From contig NZ_CP045118.1 of assembly GCF_009189165.1 (NCBI RefSeq), forward strand, positions 248,001-312,000: a stretch of DNA of 64,000 nt, read 5' to 3'. This stretch comes from Pseudomonas sp. SCB32 (GTDB lineage: Bacteria; Pseudomonadota; Gammaproteobacteria; Pseudomonadales; Pseudomonadaceae). Every line of letters starts with the position of its first letter. Within the stretch, counting starts at the first letter, position 1. The notes under the pieces are model-generated. The model was not told where the DNA came from, searched no databases, and saw only the letters and a list, made by a program, of their open reading frames with translations. This document shows, piece by piece, positions 8,302 to 17,369 of this stretch. Position numbers and translations under genes: made by a program.

Positions 8302-9734
8302 GCGAGGAAGGTTTCTTCGCGCCCCCGCGCATGGGCATGCGCTCCTCGATCAGCGCCTCCGGGGAGATGCTCTCCGCGCTGCTGGAGACCCCGGCGCTGC
8401 ACGCGCTGCTGGACAGCTTCAGCGAGGCGGTGATCGTCTGCGATGGCGACTCGCGGGTGCGCTTCATCAACCTCGCGGCCGAGCGGGTCAACCGCGTCAC
8501 CCGTGTCGATGTGCTGGGCCTGACGGATGCCGACTTCTTTCAGCGCTCGGCCCTGCAGTTCGACGACTTCCTGCAGGTCCTGCGACGCGGCGGCAAGAGT
8601 GCGCTGACCCGCTCCCGCGATGGCCGGGTGTTTCTCACTCGCGCCCAGGCGGTGCCCACCGGCGCCTATGAAAAGCCCTACAGTCTGCTGATCCAGCGTG
8701 AGTACGAGGCGGGCACCGCCAGCAGCCCGCGCAGCCCGTCCGGACGCGCCTCGACCGCCGACCTGCCAGGCCTGGGCGATCCGCAGGACAACGCGCTGCA
8801 CATGTCGCCGCTGCTGTCTTCGATCGCCGACATGGGCGTGCGCGCCTTCCGCCGCCGCGCGCGCCTGTTGCTGCTCGGCGAGCCCGGCGTGGGGAAGACC
8901 GCCATCGCCCGACACATCCACCGCGCCGCCGGCTGGGGCGACCGGCCCTTCATCGACGTGAACTGCGCGAGCATCCCGGAGACCCTGTTCGAGTCGGAGA
9001 TGTTCGGCTACGAGCGCGGCGCCTTCACCGGCGCGCTGCAATCGGGCAAGCGCGGCTACATCGAGAGTGCCTCGGGCGGCACGCTGTTCCTTGACGAGAT
9101 CGGCGAGATTCCGCTGCAGGTGCAGGCCAAGCTGCTCAAGTTCCTTGAGGACGGCACCATCCAGCCGGTGGGCTCGCCGCTGTCCAAGCAGGTCCAGGTG
9201 CAGGTGATCGCCGCCACCAACAAGGACCTGCGCGCCCTGGTGGCTGCCGGCGAATTCCGCGCCGACCTCTACTACCGCCTGGCCGTGCTGCCGGTGGAAA
9301 TCCCGCCGCTGCGCGCCCACCGCGATGACCTGCCGGTGCTGATGGACATCCTCCTGGCGCGCATCAACCGCGACCGCCAGCCGCCGCTGCGGCTGTCCTC
9401 GGCCTGCCGCGAGCGCCTGCTGGGTTACGACTTCCCCGGCAATATCCGCGAGCTGGTGAACATTTTCGAGCGCTTGGCCGTGCTGGCCGACGACGTGGCC
9501 GAAGAACTGCACCTGCCGTCGGAATTGCTCGGTGCTCCCGTTGCCGGCAGCCCGATCGCCGCCGACGAACCGGCCGCGGCCATCGACGACCAGCCGCTCA
9601 AGGCCCAGGTACAGCGCTACGAGCGCCAGGTGATCCTGCGCGCGGTGCGCCTGTGCGGCAGCAAGCGCAAGGCGGCGATCCACCTGGGCATCGACGTCGG
9701 CACGCTGATCCGCAAGCTGCAGCGCGACGAGTGA
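8298..9734 (+). CDS. Sigma-54-dependent transcriptional activator with PAS domain
   Basis: 478 residues. A PAS domain (about 35-130) is followed by an AAA+ sigma-54 interaction domain with Walker A GEPGVGKT, the GAFTGA loop that touches sigma-54 (in ERGAFTGALQ), Walker B TLFLDEIGE and the arginine-finger region. A C-terminal Fis-type HTH ends in HLGIDVGTLIRKLQRDE. It lacks a receiver domain, so control is probably by ligand or by the coupled PAS protein. A sigma-54-type promoter lies about 380 bases downstream, ahead of the N-demethylase operon, its probable target. Confidence 0.9.
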   Translation: MSEEGFFAPPRMGMRSSISASGEMLSALLETPALHALLDSFSEAVIVCDGDSRVRFINLAAERVNRVTRVDVLGLTDADFFQRSALQFDDFLQVLRRGGKSALTRSRDGRVFLTRAQAVPTGAYEKPYSLLIQREYEAGTASSPRSPSGRASTADLPGLGDPQDNALHMSPLLSSIADMGVRAFRRRARLLLLGEPGVGKTAIARHIHRAAGWGDRPFIDVNCASIPETLFESEMFGYERGAFTGALQSGKRGYIESASGGTLFLDEIGEIPLQVQAKLLKFLEDGTIQPVGSPLSKQVQVQVIAATNKDLRALVAAGEFRADLYYRLAVLPVEIPPLRAHRDDLPVLMDILLARINRDRQPPLRLSSACRERLLGYDFPGNIRELVNIFERLAVLADDVAEELHLPSELLGAPVAGSPIAADEPAAAIDDQPLKAQVQRYERQVILRAVRLCGSKRKAAIHLGIDVGTLIRKLQRDE

Positions 9735-9778
9735 GCGCTGCCCCTTCCCGGCGCGCGTAGGAGCAACTGTCTTTTGGG

Positions 9779-9855
9779 CTCCCGCGTTCGCGGGAGTGAC
9801 GTTTCATGCACTGCCGCTCTATACATGTCTTCCTCGCGAACGCGGGGACCCAGAA
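9779..9855. repeat. Inverted repeat built on CCCGCGTTCGCGGG
   Basis: CTCCCGCGTTCGCGGGAG at 9779-9796 is a perfect short hairpin. About 35 bases later CTCGCGAACGCGGGGACC returns the same sequence inverted. This type of element (often seen as GGGAATGACG with CGCGAACGCGGG) is dispersed in proteobacterial genomes. It may serve as the terminator of the activator gene. Confidence 0.5.
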
Positions 9856-9861
9856 GACAAC

Positions 9862-9932
9862 GTAGGAGCGGACTCCGTCCGCGATAGGTTCGCATCGCGC
9901 CGGATACCATCGCGGACAGAGTCCGCTCCTAC
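9862..9932. repeat. REPIN-like palindromic repeat
   Basis: A 23-base arm at 9862-9884 (begins GTAGGAGCGGACTCC) and its reverse complement at 9910-9932 match at 22 of 23 positions, separated by 25 bases. This is the layout of Pseudomonas REP doublets that are mobilised by RAYT transposases. No RAYT gene is in the window. Confidence 0.75.
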
Positions 9933-10113
9933 GCAAATCCCATCCACGGCATGCATCCGCGGGACCACCCGGTCACGCCGCCTTGCCGCGTCCGGCAAAA
10001 ACGCCCCTGCGACAATCCACCGCTGCAAGCCTGCCTACAGTCGTTGTCATTTCTGCTTACACCTCTGTGTCTGTTTTTTGATTTTATCCTTTATTTTCAA
10101 TGACTTAACTATT

Positions 10114-10129
10114 TGGCATAGCCTGTGCT
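10114..10129 (+). promoter_or_regulatory. Sigma-54 (RpoN) promoter for the N-demethylase operon
   Basis: TGGCAT-AGCCT-GTGCT matches the consensus TGGCAC-N5-TTGCW. The invariant GG (10115-10116) and GC (10127-10128) have the required spacing. It lies about 95 bases before the first gene of the operon and downstream of a sigma-54 activator gene, on the right strand. The transcription start would be near 10140. Confidence 0.75.
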
Positions 10130-10223
10130 CTGTGTATCTCCGACCCGTGGCCGTGCACGGGTCCTCGAATCGCGCCAGCGCTCCTGACTTCAGGGCGCCG
10201 GCAGTTCTGGAGGCACAAGAACA

Positions 10224-10823
10224 ATGCTCATCACAGGTATCAAGAGCCGGCCGGTCTACGACCAGTTGCGCCCGCTCGCAGGTGGTCACCACCACATCAT
10301 CGCCGGCCAGGGCAGCGGCGGCGCCGCCATGCTCCGCCTGCTCGCCGAGATGCCGCGCAGCGCGCCCATCCGCGTGCTGTATTCCACCGAATCCTTCTCT
10401 GGCCAGGATCACCTCGCCGCGCTGCGCGACCTCACCGACGTGGAGCTTTCGATCTACCCGAGCAACCGCGCGCTGGTCGATGACCTGCACGCGCTGCTGG
10501 GCCAGTCGCGCATGGGCACCCGCCTTTACCTGGCCGGTTCCGAGAGCTTCATCGGCACCGCCATGCAGGCCGCCGACGCGATCAACCTGAACAAGGACGA
10601 AGTGCTGCGCGAGCACGCCGGCTCCTTCGTGCGCCGCGTCTGGTGCGTGCATTGCGACGGCTACACCGAGAACGTCACCCAGCGTGTCTTCGAGTGCCCG
10701 CACTGCGCCCGCACCCTGGTGGTCCGCGACCACTACTCCCGCCGCCTGGCCGCCTTCCAGGCGGTGAAGGCCGACGCCGAAGTCCCCGGCGAACTGCCCG
10801 ATGCCGAGGAGCTCGACACATGA
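10224..10823 (+). CDS. DmmA-like subunit of a heme-dependent oxidative N-demethylase
   Basis: 199 residues. The start follows TTCTGGAGG at correct spacing. The N-terminal 140 residues form an alpha/beta domain with a glycine-rich turn (AGQGSGGAAML). The C-terminus carries a zinc-ribbon-like pair CVHC and CPHC (about 146-165). This layout is that of the dimethylamine monooxygenase subunit DmmA family, a small partner in the multi-subunit enzyme. The gene overlaps the reductase by 4 bases (ATGA) and sits first behind the sigma-54 promoter. Confidence 0.75.
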   Translation: MLITGIKSRPVYDQLRPLAGGHHHIIAGQGSGGAAMLRLLAEMPRSAPIRVLYSTESFSGQDHLAALRDLTDVELSIYPSNRALVDDLHALLGQSRMGTRLYLAGSESFIGTAMQAADAINLNKDEVLREHAGSFVRRVWCVHCDGYTENVTQRVFECPHCARTLVVRDHYSRRLAAFQAVKADAEVPGELPDAEELDT

Positions 10824-11788
10824 GCCAGTCCAACGGAACCCTGAATGTCCGCGTCACCCGTATCGAGCAGGTGACCCCGGAAATCAAGCGCTTCACCCTG
10901 GCCTCCACCAGCGGTGCGCACCTGACGCCGTTCTCCGGCGGCAGCAACGTCGTGGTGCTGATGCCCCACGCCAGCGGCACCTACCGCAACGCCTACTCGC
11001 TGATGAGTTCGCCCTACGACGCCAGCGCCTACCAGATCGCCGTGCGCCGCGTGGAAGAAGGCCGTGGCGGTTCGAAGCACATGCACGACGTGGTGAAGGA
11101 AGGCGACGAGCTGGAAATCCTCCGCCCGGTGAACCTGTTCCCGCTGAGCAAGCACGCGCGCCTGCACCTGTTCATCGCCGGCGGGGTGGGCATCACCCCG
11201 GTTTGCTCGCAACTGGCTGAGCTGCGCCTGCGCGGCACGCCCTTCGAGGTGCACCTGGCGGTGCGCGGCGACGCCCATGCGCGCCTGGGTGAAGAACTGC
11301 TGCGGGAATACGGCGACGCTGTGCGCCTGTACCGCGATGACCGCGGCGAGCGCCTGAACATCTCCGCCGTGCTGGCGGACCGGCCGCTGGGCAGCGACGT
11401 CTACGTCTGCGGGCCCGAGGGCATGATCCAGGCGACTATCGACGCCGCCCACGCCCACGGCTGGACCGACAGCCATATCCACTACGAGCGCTTCCTCGAA
11501 CAGGGCAGCGTCGGCGAGGCGTTCCAGGTCACCCTGGCGCGCAGCGGCGCGACCATCGACGTGTCGCCCGACCAGAGCCTGCTGGAAGCCGCCGAGGCCG
11601 CCGGCCACGAAATCCCCTACCTGTGCCGCGGCGGCGCCTGCGGCATGTGCGAGACCAACGTCCTGGAGCTGGACGGAGAAATCCTCCACACCGACGACTG
11701 GCTGTCCGACGAGGACAAGGCCGCCAACACCAAGATCATGCCCTGCGTGTCGCGTGCCAAGTGCTCGCGGCTGGTCATCGACTGCTGA
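10820..11788 (+). CDS. DmmB-like ferredoxin reductase (flavin, NAD(P)H, 2Fe-2S)
   Basis: 322 residues with the phthalate-dioxygenase-reductase architecture: a flavin-binding barrel (RNAYSLMSSP near residue 55), an NAD-binding domain (FIAGGVGITPV and YVCGPEGM) and a C-terminal plant-type 2Fe-2S domain with cysteines in CRGGACGMC plus a later MPCVSRAKC. It would pass electrons from NAD(P)H to the heme subunit encoded next. Among homologues it could serve other oxygenases, but the operon partners fix the role. Confidence 0.85.
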   Translation: MSQSNGTLNVRVTRIEQVTPEIKRFTLASTSGAHLTPFSGGSNVVVLMPHASGTYRNAYSLMSSPYDASAYQIAVRRVEEGRGGSKHMHDVVKEGDELEILRPVNLFPLSKHARLHLFIAGGVGITPVCSQLAELRLRGTPFEVHLAVRGDAHARLGEELLREYGDAVRLYRDDRGERLNISAVLADRPLGSDVYVCGPEGMIQATIDAAHAHGWTDSHIHYERFLEQGSVGEAFQVTLARSGATIDVSPDQSLLEAAEAAGHEIPYLCRGGACGMCETNVLELDGEILHTDDWLSDEDKAANTKIMPCVSRAKCSRLVIDC

Positions 11789-11802
11789 GCCGGAGAACGA
11801 CC

Positions 11803-12819
11803 ATGACCATCCAATTCCGCCCCGACGAAACCTACCGCGACGACTACACCTACGCGAACAGCCAGGCCTGCATCGACCGCGCGCCCTGGCCCTTCCCGGA
11901 CGACGAGTACATGTACTCGATGAACCTGGAGCCGCACGTCTCGGTGGGCAACGATGCCTTCCGCGCAGTGTTCGACATCGATGAGCACTACATCAGCGAG
12001 TGTCGCGACCGTGCGATCACCCTGGAGAAAGACCCGGGCATGCACTACGTCTCCGCGCCGCACATGATGGAGGCGCAGTGGGACCTGCTCGAACTGATCA
12101 TGGAGTCCTACGCCAAGGATTACCCGGAGTACTTCTCCCTGGAGAAGGACGGCACCCGCTGGCACTGGACCAACAAGCTGCTGAACATCGACGACACCTT
12201 CACCTTCGGTGATCCGTCGACCCTGCCCTTTGAACCGATGGAGTACGTCACCCGCCAGGCCCAGGGCGACTGGGTCCTGCAGGAAGAGCGCGACGGCACC
12301 CTGTACTGGGGCGCGGGCATCGCCACCCAGCGTGCCGACTACTCGCTGCGCTTCAACCTGGGCATGGCCTGGCACGAGTTCCACGGCCCGGTGCCGCTGG
12401 TGAAGGAAACCGGCATGCTCGACCGCGCGCTGAAGTTCCTCCTGCGCCTGCGCAATGGCCATCCGGTGCGCCGCCTGAACTGGTCGCTGACCGTCAATCC
12501 GCGCCTGGACGTGTCCGCCGAGTCGCTGCCCGAGTGGGCGCCGGATCGCACCACGGTGACCGCCGAGAACGCCGGGCATAAGGTCTACTTGCGCATCGAG
12601 CTGCAGCCGCTGCACCGTCTGCCGCGCAGCAACGCCATCGTGTTCCCGATCCGCACCTACCTGCTGAGCCTGGAAGACATCGCCACCAACCCGGCGTGGG
12701 CCAAGCGCATGCACCGCGTGCTCAAGTCCCTGAACCAGGAACTGGTCGACTACAAGGGCTTCACTCGCTACCACCAGCAGGCGGTGCAGTGGCTCTCGCA
12801 GTTCGACGACGGCCAGTAA
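11803..12819 (+). CDS. Heme-dependent oxidative N-demethylase catalytic subunit (DUF3445)
   Basis: 338 residues, a full-length DUF3445 protein. Members characterised in Pseudomonas mendocina oxidise dimethylamine to methylamine and formaldehyde, using heme held in a PAS-like fold. Visible family features include the N-terminal PWPFPDDEY region, the EKDPGMHYVSAPHM region and the HRLPRSNAIVFPIRTYLL stretch near the end. It follows the reductase by 14 bases with GGAGAACG as ribosome site. The natural substrate here is not established; the neighbouring permease suggests an imported amine or N-methyl amino acid. Confidence 0.85.
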   Translation: MTIQFRPDETYRDDYTYANSQACIDRAPWPFPDDEYMYSMNLEPHVSVGNDAFRAVFDIDEHYISECRDRAITLEKDPGMHYVSAPHMMEAQWDLLELIMESYAKDYPEYFSLEKDGTRWHWTNKLLNIDDTFTFGDPSTLPFEPMEYVTRQAQGDWVLQEERDGTLYWGAGIATQRADYSLRFNLGMAWHEFHGPVPLVKETGMLDRALKFLLRLRNGHPVRRLNWSLTVNPRLDVSAESLPEWAPDRTTVTAENAGHKVYLRIELQPLHRLPRSNAIVFPIRTYLLSLEDIATNPAWAKRMHRVLKSLNQELVDYKGFTRYHQQAVQWLSQFDDGQ

Positions 12820-12943
12820 CTCTCCACCAAGAGCAAAGCCGCGCAGTACACACAACTACAAACCCGAAAAGGGAACCGGCGGGCGTCGTGAGGCCCGCTG
12901 GTTGATTGCCTTCTGCCCATCAACCCCCCGAGAGGAAACAACG

Positions 12944-14473
12944 ATGAGTGGGTCTCCTGCCAAGCGTGCCGCTGGCGTAACCGATTCCGATGCCGAGCAG
13001 CTTGCCGCGCTCGGCTACAGCTCCAACTTCGAACGCAGCATGAGCCTGTGGGAGAACTTCTCCCTGGGCTTCACCTACCTGTCGCCGGTCGTCGGCGTCT
13101 ACACCCTGTTCGGCCTGTGCCTGGCCGCCGGTGGGCCGCCGATGTTCTGGACCTACCTGCTGATCGGCCTGGGCCAGATGCTGGTGTGCCTGGTGTTCTG
13201 CGAAGTGGTCTCGCAATTCCCGATCTCCGGGGGCGTCTACCCCTGGGCGCGCCGCCTGGTGGGCAAGCGCTGGGCGTGGATGGTGGGCTGGGTCTATGCC
13301 TGGGCGCTGTGCACCTCCATCGCTGGCATCGCCGTGGGCGCCAGCCCCTACATGGCCGCCATGCTCGGCCTGGAAATGCACGGTAGCGCCGCCATCGGCA
13401 TCGCCCTGGCGCTGATCGCGCTGACCACCGTGCTCAACCTCAGCGGCACCAAGCTGCTCGCTCGCGTCGCCATGTTCGGCTTCCTCTGCGAGCTGGGTGG
13501 GGCACTGCTGGTGGGCGGCTACCTGCTGATCTTCGAGCGCCACAACGACTTCAGCGTGCTGTTCAACACCTTCGACATCAAGATCGACGGCAGCTACTGG
13601 CCGGCGTTCCTCGCCGCGTCCCTGGCGGGGCTGTTCCAGTACTACGGCTTCGAGGCCTGCGGTGACGTCGCCGAGGAAACCCCGAACCCGGGCACGATGA
13701 TCCCCAAGACCATGCGCATGACCATCTACATCGGCGGCGCAGCCGCGATGTTCGCGTGCCTGGCGCTGATCCTCTCGGTGCCGGACATCCAGCGTGTGAT
13801 CCACGGTGAAGACACCGACCCGGTCAACACCATCCTCGCCAACGCCTTCGGCCCGGTGGGCTCGAAGCTGGTGATGGCGGTGGTGATGGTGTCCTTCGTG
13901 TCCTGCGTGCTGAGCCTGCAGGCCGCCGCCAGCCGCCTGCTATTCGCCTACGCCCGCGACGAGATGATCGTCGGCAGCAAGGCCCTGTCCAAGCTGAACG
14001 GCAACCACGTACCGGCCGTCGCGCTGGTGGTGGCCGGTGTGATGCCGGCGGCCATCGTCTGCCTGGGCCTGTTCATGGCGGACGCCGTGGCCACCATTGT
14101 CGGCTTCGCCGCGATCGGCATCTACGTGTCCTTCCAGCTGATCGTCATCGCCGCGCTGATCGCCCGCGCCAAGGGCTGGTTGCCGGGCGGGCAGTTCAGC
14201 CTGGGCAAGTGGGGCGTGCCGGTGAACATCGCGGCGCTGGTCTACGGCGTGGCGGCGATCACCAACATGGTCTGGCCGCGCACCCCGGATGCGCCCTGGT
14301 ACATGAACTACTCGATGATCCTCACCACCGTGGTCGTACTTGGCGCGGGCCTTGTCTACATGCTGCTGGCCAAGCCCTATGACAAGGGCACCGCACCGGC
14401 GGGCGACGCCCACCGGATCTCCGGCCGCCAACTATCCGCGCGCGCTTCGGGCGCGCTGACCGAACCGGCTTGA
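12944..14473 (+). CDS. APC-family amino acid/amine permease
   Basis: 509 residues from the ATG behind GAGAGGAAACAACG. About twelve membrane segments and the APC signature near the N-terminus (ENFSLGFTYLSPVVGVYTLF) place it with GABA-permease/choline-type amino acid transporters. FQYYGFEACGDVAEETPNPG is the conserved helix 6 to loop region. It lies 124 bases after the demethylase and probably imports that enzyme's substrate. A strong terminator follows. Confidence 0.85.
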   Translation: MSGSPAKRAAGVTDSDAEQLAALGYSSNFERSMSLWENFSLGFTYLSPVVGVYTLFGLCLAAGGPPMFWTYLLIGLGQMLVCLVFCEVVSQFPISGGVYPWARRLVGKRWAWMVGWVYAWALCTSIAGIAVGASPYMAAMLGLEMHGSAAIGIALALIALTTVLNLSGTKLLARVAMFGFLCELGGALLVGGYLLIFERHNDFSVLFNTFDIKIDGSYWPAFLAASLAGLFQYYGFEACGDVAEETPNPGTMIPKTMRMTIYIGGAAAMFACLALILSVPDIQRVIHGEDTDPVNTILANAFGPVGSKLVMAVVMVSFVSCVLSLQAAASRLLFAYARDEMIVGSKALSKLNGNHVPAVALVVAGVMPAAIVCLGLFMADAVATIVGFAAIGIYVSFQLIVIAALIARAKGWLPGGQFSLGKWGVPVNIAALVYGVAAITNMVWPRTPDAPWYMNYSMILTTVVVLGAGLVYMLLAKPYDKGTAPAGDAHRISGRQLSARASGALTEPA

Positions 14474-14564
14474 TCGCAACGTTGACGCAATTCGGGCCAT
14501 ACGCCTGAGGGGCTGCGTCTGGTCCGTCATTGTCTTCCCCCGTGACGGACCCCTGCGTTTGCGC

Positions 14565-14604
14565 AACGGACCGCCATCCCCGTGATGGTCGGTCCGTTTT
14601 TTTT
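14565..14604 (+). terminator. Rho-independent terminator of the N-demethylase operon
   Basis: AACGGACCG-CCATC / GATGG-TCGGTCCGTT hairpin followed by a run of eight T. It lies about 90 bases after the permease stop. Confidence 0.9.
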
Positions 14605-14624
14605 ATGCCCGGCGACGCGGCTTT

Positions 14625-14703
14625 GTAGGATGGGTGGAGCTTGCGATACCCATGCTGTCCGTGCGCCGAATCGATGGGTATCGCTGCGCTCCACCGATCC
14701 TAC
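14625..14703. repeat. Palindromic GTAGGATGGGT repeat
   Basis: The left half begins GTAGGATGGGTGGAGC and the right half ends GCTCCACCGATCCTAC, with inner arms GATACCCAT and ATGGGTATC. A second copy of the same family lies at 24617-24705. Such elements are dispersed in Pseudomonas genomes. Confidence 0.7.
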
Positions 14704-14736
14704 GATCAATCCCCTCCCGAACGATTGCGCCAGGGC

Positions 14737-15666
14737 TCAGCGGGCAATCCACAGCAGGCACAGGGACAGGGTCACCAGCGACCCCAGCGTCGATACCAGG
14801 ATGCTCCGCGACACCACCGCCGCCTCGCGCTGGTAGTACTCGGCGAGCATGAACGGACCGGTGCCGGTGGGCAGCGCGCTGAGCAGCAGCGCCGAATCCG
14901 CCCACAGCGGCGGCAGGTCGAAGACCTTGTAGGCGAGGAAACCGGTCAACAGAGGCTGGCCGACCAGCTTGATCGCCACCAGCGGCCAGGCGCCGACCTG
15001 CTCGCCCTCCTGCTTCTGCGCCAGGAACAGGCCGAGGGACACCAGCGCGCAGGGCGTGGTGGCGGCGGCCAGCATGTCGAGGAAGTGCAGCAGCGGTTCC
15101 GGCAGGCCGATGCCGCTGGCAGCCCAGAGTCCGCCGATGATGGGCGACACCACCAGCGGGTTCTTGCCCAGCGCCTTCAGCACCACGGCAATGGCGCGGC
15201 CGACGTGCTTCTCGGTCTGCAAGCCGACCTCGATACAGACCACGGCGATGGCGAACAGCACGCAGACCACCAGCAAGGATGCGATCAGCGCCGGCTCCAG
15301 GCCGTCCTGGCCGAACACCAGCAGGCACAACGGGATGCCCATGTAGCCGGTGTTGGCGTAGGACGCGCTGAGCCCGTCGATGCTCGCCGCCGGCAGCGCG
15401 CGGCCCTGCAGCAGGCGCCAGGCGAGGGTGGCGAAGAACACCAGCAGGCAGCCGCCGGTGAAGGCGGCCAAGAAACCTGGCTGCCAGATTTCCGCCCAGG
15501 TCGCGGTGGCGGTGACCTTGAACAGCAGCGCCGGCAGACACAGCCAGACCACCAGCCGGTTGATCTCCGAGGCCGCCTGCGGGCCGAGGCGGTTGGTGCG
15601 CCGGCACAGCCAGCCGACCAGGATCAGCGCGAAGATCGGCAGGACGACGGACAGGACGTGGGACAT
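14737..15666 (-). CDS. AEC-family auxin efflux carrier-like transporter
   Basis: 309 residues with about ten hydrophobic helices, starting MSHVLSVVLPIFALILVGWL, and the family segments SYANTGYMGIPL and LPTGTGPFMLAEYY. AEC members move small organic acids. The start is the ATG at 15666; longer frames are shadows of the SDR region. It is downstream of the SDR on the same strand; the organosulfur cluster begins further upstream. Confidence 0.85.
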   Translation of the reverse strand: MSHVLSVVLPIFALILVGWLCRRTNRLGPQAASEINRLVVWLCLPALLFKVTATATWAEIWQPGFLAAFTGGCLLVFFATLAWRLLQGRALPAASIDGLSASYANTGYMGIPLCLLVFGQDGLEPALIASLLVVCVLFAIAVVCIEVGLQTEKHVGRAIAVVLKALGKNPLVVSPIIGGLWAASGIGLPEPLLHFLDMLAAATTPCALVSLGLFLAQKQEGEQVGAWPLVAIKLVGQPLLTGFLAYKVFDLPPLWADSALLLSALPTGTGPFMLAEYYQREAAVVSRSILVSTLGSLVTLSLCLLWIAR

Positions 15667-15746
15667 GGTGGCACAACCGGACAGCGGAACGGCTGGCGAG
15701 CATAGGGGCCGAGGTTGCCGCCGTCCAATGCGACCTCGGTCTGGGC

Positions 15747-16427
15747 TCAGACGCGCCCGCTGACCGGGATGCAGGCGCCGGTGATCGCCGCCGCGTCGTC
15801 CGAGGCGAGGAACAGCAGGGTCGCCGCCAGTTGCTCCGGGCGTACCCAGCGGTCGAACTCGGCGTCGGGCATGTCGGCGCGGTTCTGCGGGGTGTCGATG
15901 ATGCTCGGCATCAGCGCGTTGACGGTAATGCGCGCATCTTTCAACTCTTCGGCCAGCGCCTCGGTCAGGCGCATCACACCCGCCTTGGAGGCCGCATAGG
16001 CACCGGTTCCCAGCGCTGCGCGGGTGGCGGCGGCCGCCGCGATATTGAGGATGCGCCCGTGGCCGCGCGCCTTCAGGTGTGCCAGCGCGGCCTGGCTGGA
16101 GACCACGGCGGTGCGCAGGTTGATGCGGTACATCAGGTCCCAGGTGTCGACGTCGCCATCGGCCAGGGTTTCCCAGTGGAAGCCGCCGGCCACGTTGATC
16201 AGCGCGTCGAGCCCTCCGAAATGCTCGCTGGCGCGGTCGATGGCGGCACGCGCGGCGGGACCGTCGGTCAGGTCGACGCCGCCCAGGGACAGCGCGCCGG
16301 CCTGTGGATAACGTGGGCTGACGGCCCGGTCGAGCAGCGCAACCTGCCAGCCGGCGTCGGCGAAGGCCTGGCCGACCACGCTGCCCAGGTGGCCGAAGCC
16401 TCCGGTGATGGCGACGATCTTGTTCAT
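15747..16427 (-). CDS. SDR-family oxidoreductase, catalytic Ser replaced by Ala
   Basis: 226 residues. A nucleotide-binding TGGFGHLG motif lies near residue 8, NVAGG near 79, and the active-site pair Y144-x3-K148 is present. The position 13 residues before the Tyr, normally Ser, is Ala131. The start MNK at 16427 was chosen because it gives the usual short N-terminus before the beta-strand. Substrate unknown. It is separated by about 105 bases from the ABC ATPase gene upstream and could be co-transcribed with it. Confidence 0.8.
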   Translation of the reverse strand: MNKIVAITGGFGHLGSVVGQAFADAGWQVALLDRAVSPRYPQAGALSLGGVDLTDGPAARAAIDRASEHFGGLDALINVAGGFHWETLADGDVDTWDLMYRINLRTAVVSSQAALAHLKARGHGRILNIAAAAATRAALGTGAYAASKAGVMRLTEALAEELKDARITVNALMPSIIDTPQNRADMPDAEFDRWVRPEQLAATLLFLASDDAAAITGACIPVSGRV

Positions 16428-16533
16428 GGAGTGCACCCTCAAGGCATTGGAAGAGCGGCACTTATAGGATTAGCACGGCGCACGGAGAAAGGTCGCCGAC
16501 GACAGATGCAGGGACGGATCGGGACGTGCCGGC

Positions 16534-17343
16534 CTAGCCGTGCATCAACTCGCCCAGCAGCTCGTCCTTGAGCCGTTGCAGCAGTGGCTCCCCGCGCTGG
16601 CGTGGGTGCGGCAGGTCGACCCGCACCTCATGGCGAATCCGCCCCGGCCGCGCGTCCATGACGATCACCCGGTCGCCCAGGTACAGCGCCTCTTCCACGT
16701 CGTGGGTGACCATGATCATGGTGCTGCGCTGCTGCACCCAGATGCGCTGCAACTCATGCTGCAGGCGTACGCGGGTGAGGGCGTCGAGGGCGCCGAAGGG
16801 TTCGTCCAGCAGCAACACCTTGGGCCGGGTGATCAGCGCGCGGGCGATGGCGGCGCGCTGCGCCATGCCGCCGGAGAGCTGGTGCGGGTAGGCCTGTTCG
16901 AAGCCGGTCAGGCCCACCAGTTCAAGGTGATCCGCCACTAATTCGCGCTTTTCGGCGCGGCTCAGCGTGTGGTTCTTCAGCGCCAGGGCGACGTTTTCCT
17001 GCACCGTCTTCCAGGGGAACAGGCGGTGGTCCTGGAACACGATGCCACGCTCCAGGCCGGTGCCGGTCACGGCTTGGCCGTCCAGCAGGATGCGCCCGCT
17101 GTAGTCGTTCTCCAGGCCGACGATCAGCCTCAACAACGAGGATTTGCCGCAGCCGCTGGCGCCGACGATGCTGACGAACTCGCCGGGGCGCACCGCCAGG
17201 TCGATGTTCTGCAGCACTGGCAGGCTGCGGCCGTCGATGGAATAGGCCTTGCTCAGGCCCTGGATGGCCAGCGCGCCGTGTTGCGCCTGCTGGGCCGGAA
17301 GGAGGGCGGGGTCGAGGATCGCGTTCATTGTCTGTGCACTCAT
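16534..17343 (-). CDS. ABC transporter ATPase, SsuB/TauB type
   Basis: 269 residues: Walker A GASGCGKSS, Q-loop IVFQDHRLFPW, signature LSGGMAQR, Walker B VLLLDEPFGALD and H-loop VTHDVEEAL. This is the nitrate/sulfonate/taurine importer subfamily. An internal ATG at 17328 is an alternative start. It is last of the transporter genes and powers the two permeases encoded just upstream. The only Cys is in the P-loop. Confidence 0.9.
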   Translation of the reverse strand: MSAQTMNAILDPALLPAQQAQHGALAIQGLSKAYSIDGRSLPVLQNIDLAVRPGEFVSIVGASGCGKSSLLRLIVGLENDYSGRILLDGQAVTGTGLERGIVFQDHRLFPWKTVQENVALALKNHTLSRAEKRELVADHLELVGLTGFEQAYPHQLSGGMAQRAAIARALITRPKVLLLDEPFGALDALTRVRLQHELQRIWVQQRSTMIMVTHDVEEALYLGDRVIVMDARPGRIRHEVRVDLPHPRQRGEPLLQRLKDELLGELMHG

Positions 17344-17369
17344 GGCAGGTAGGCCAAATTCGGATAGCG

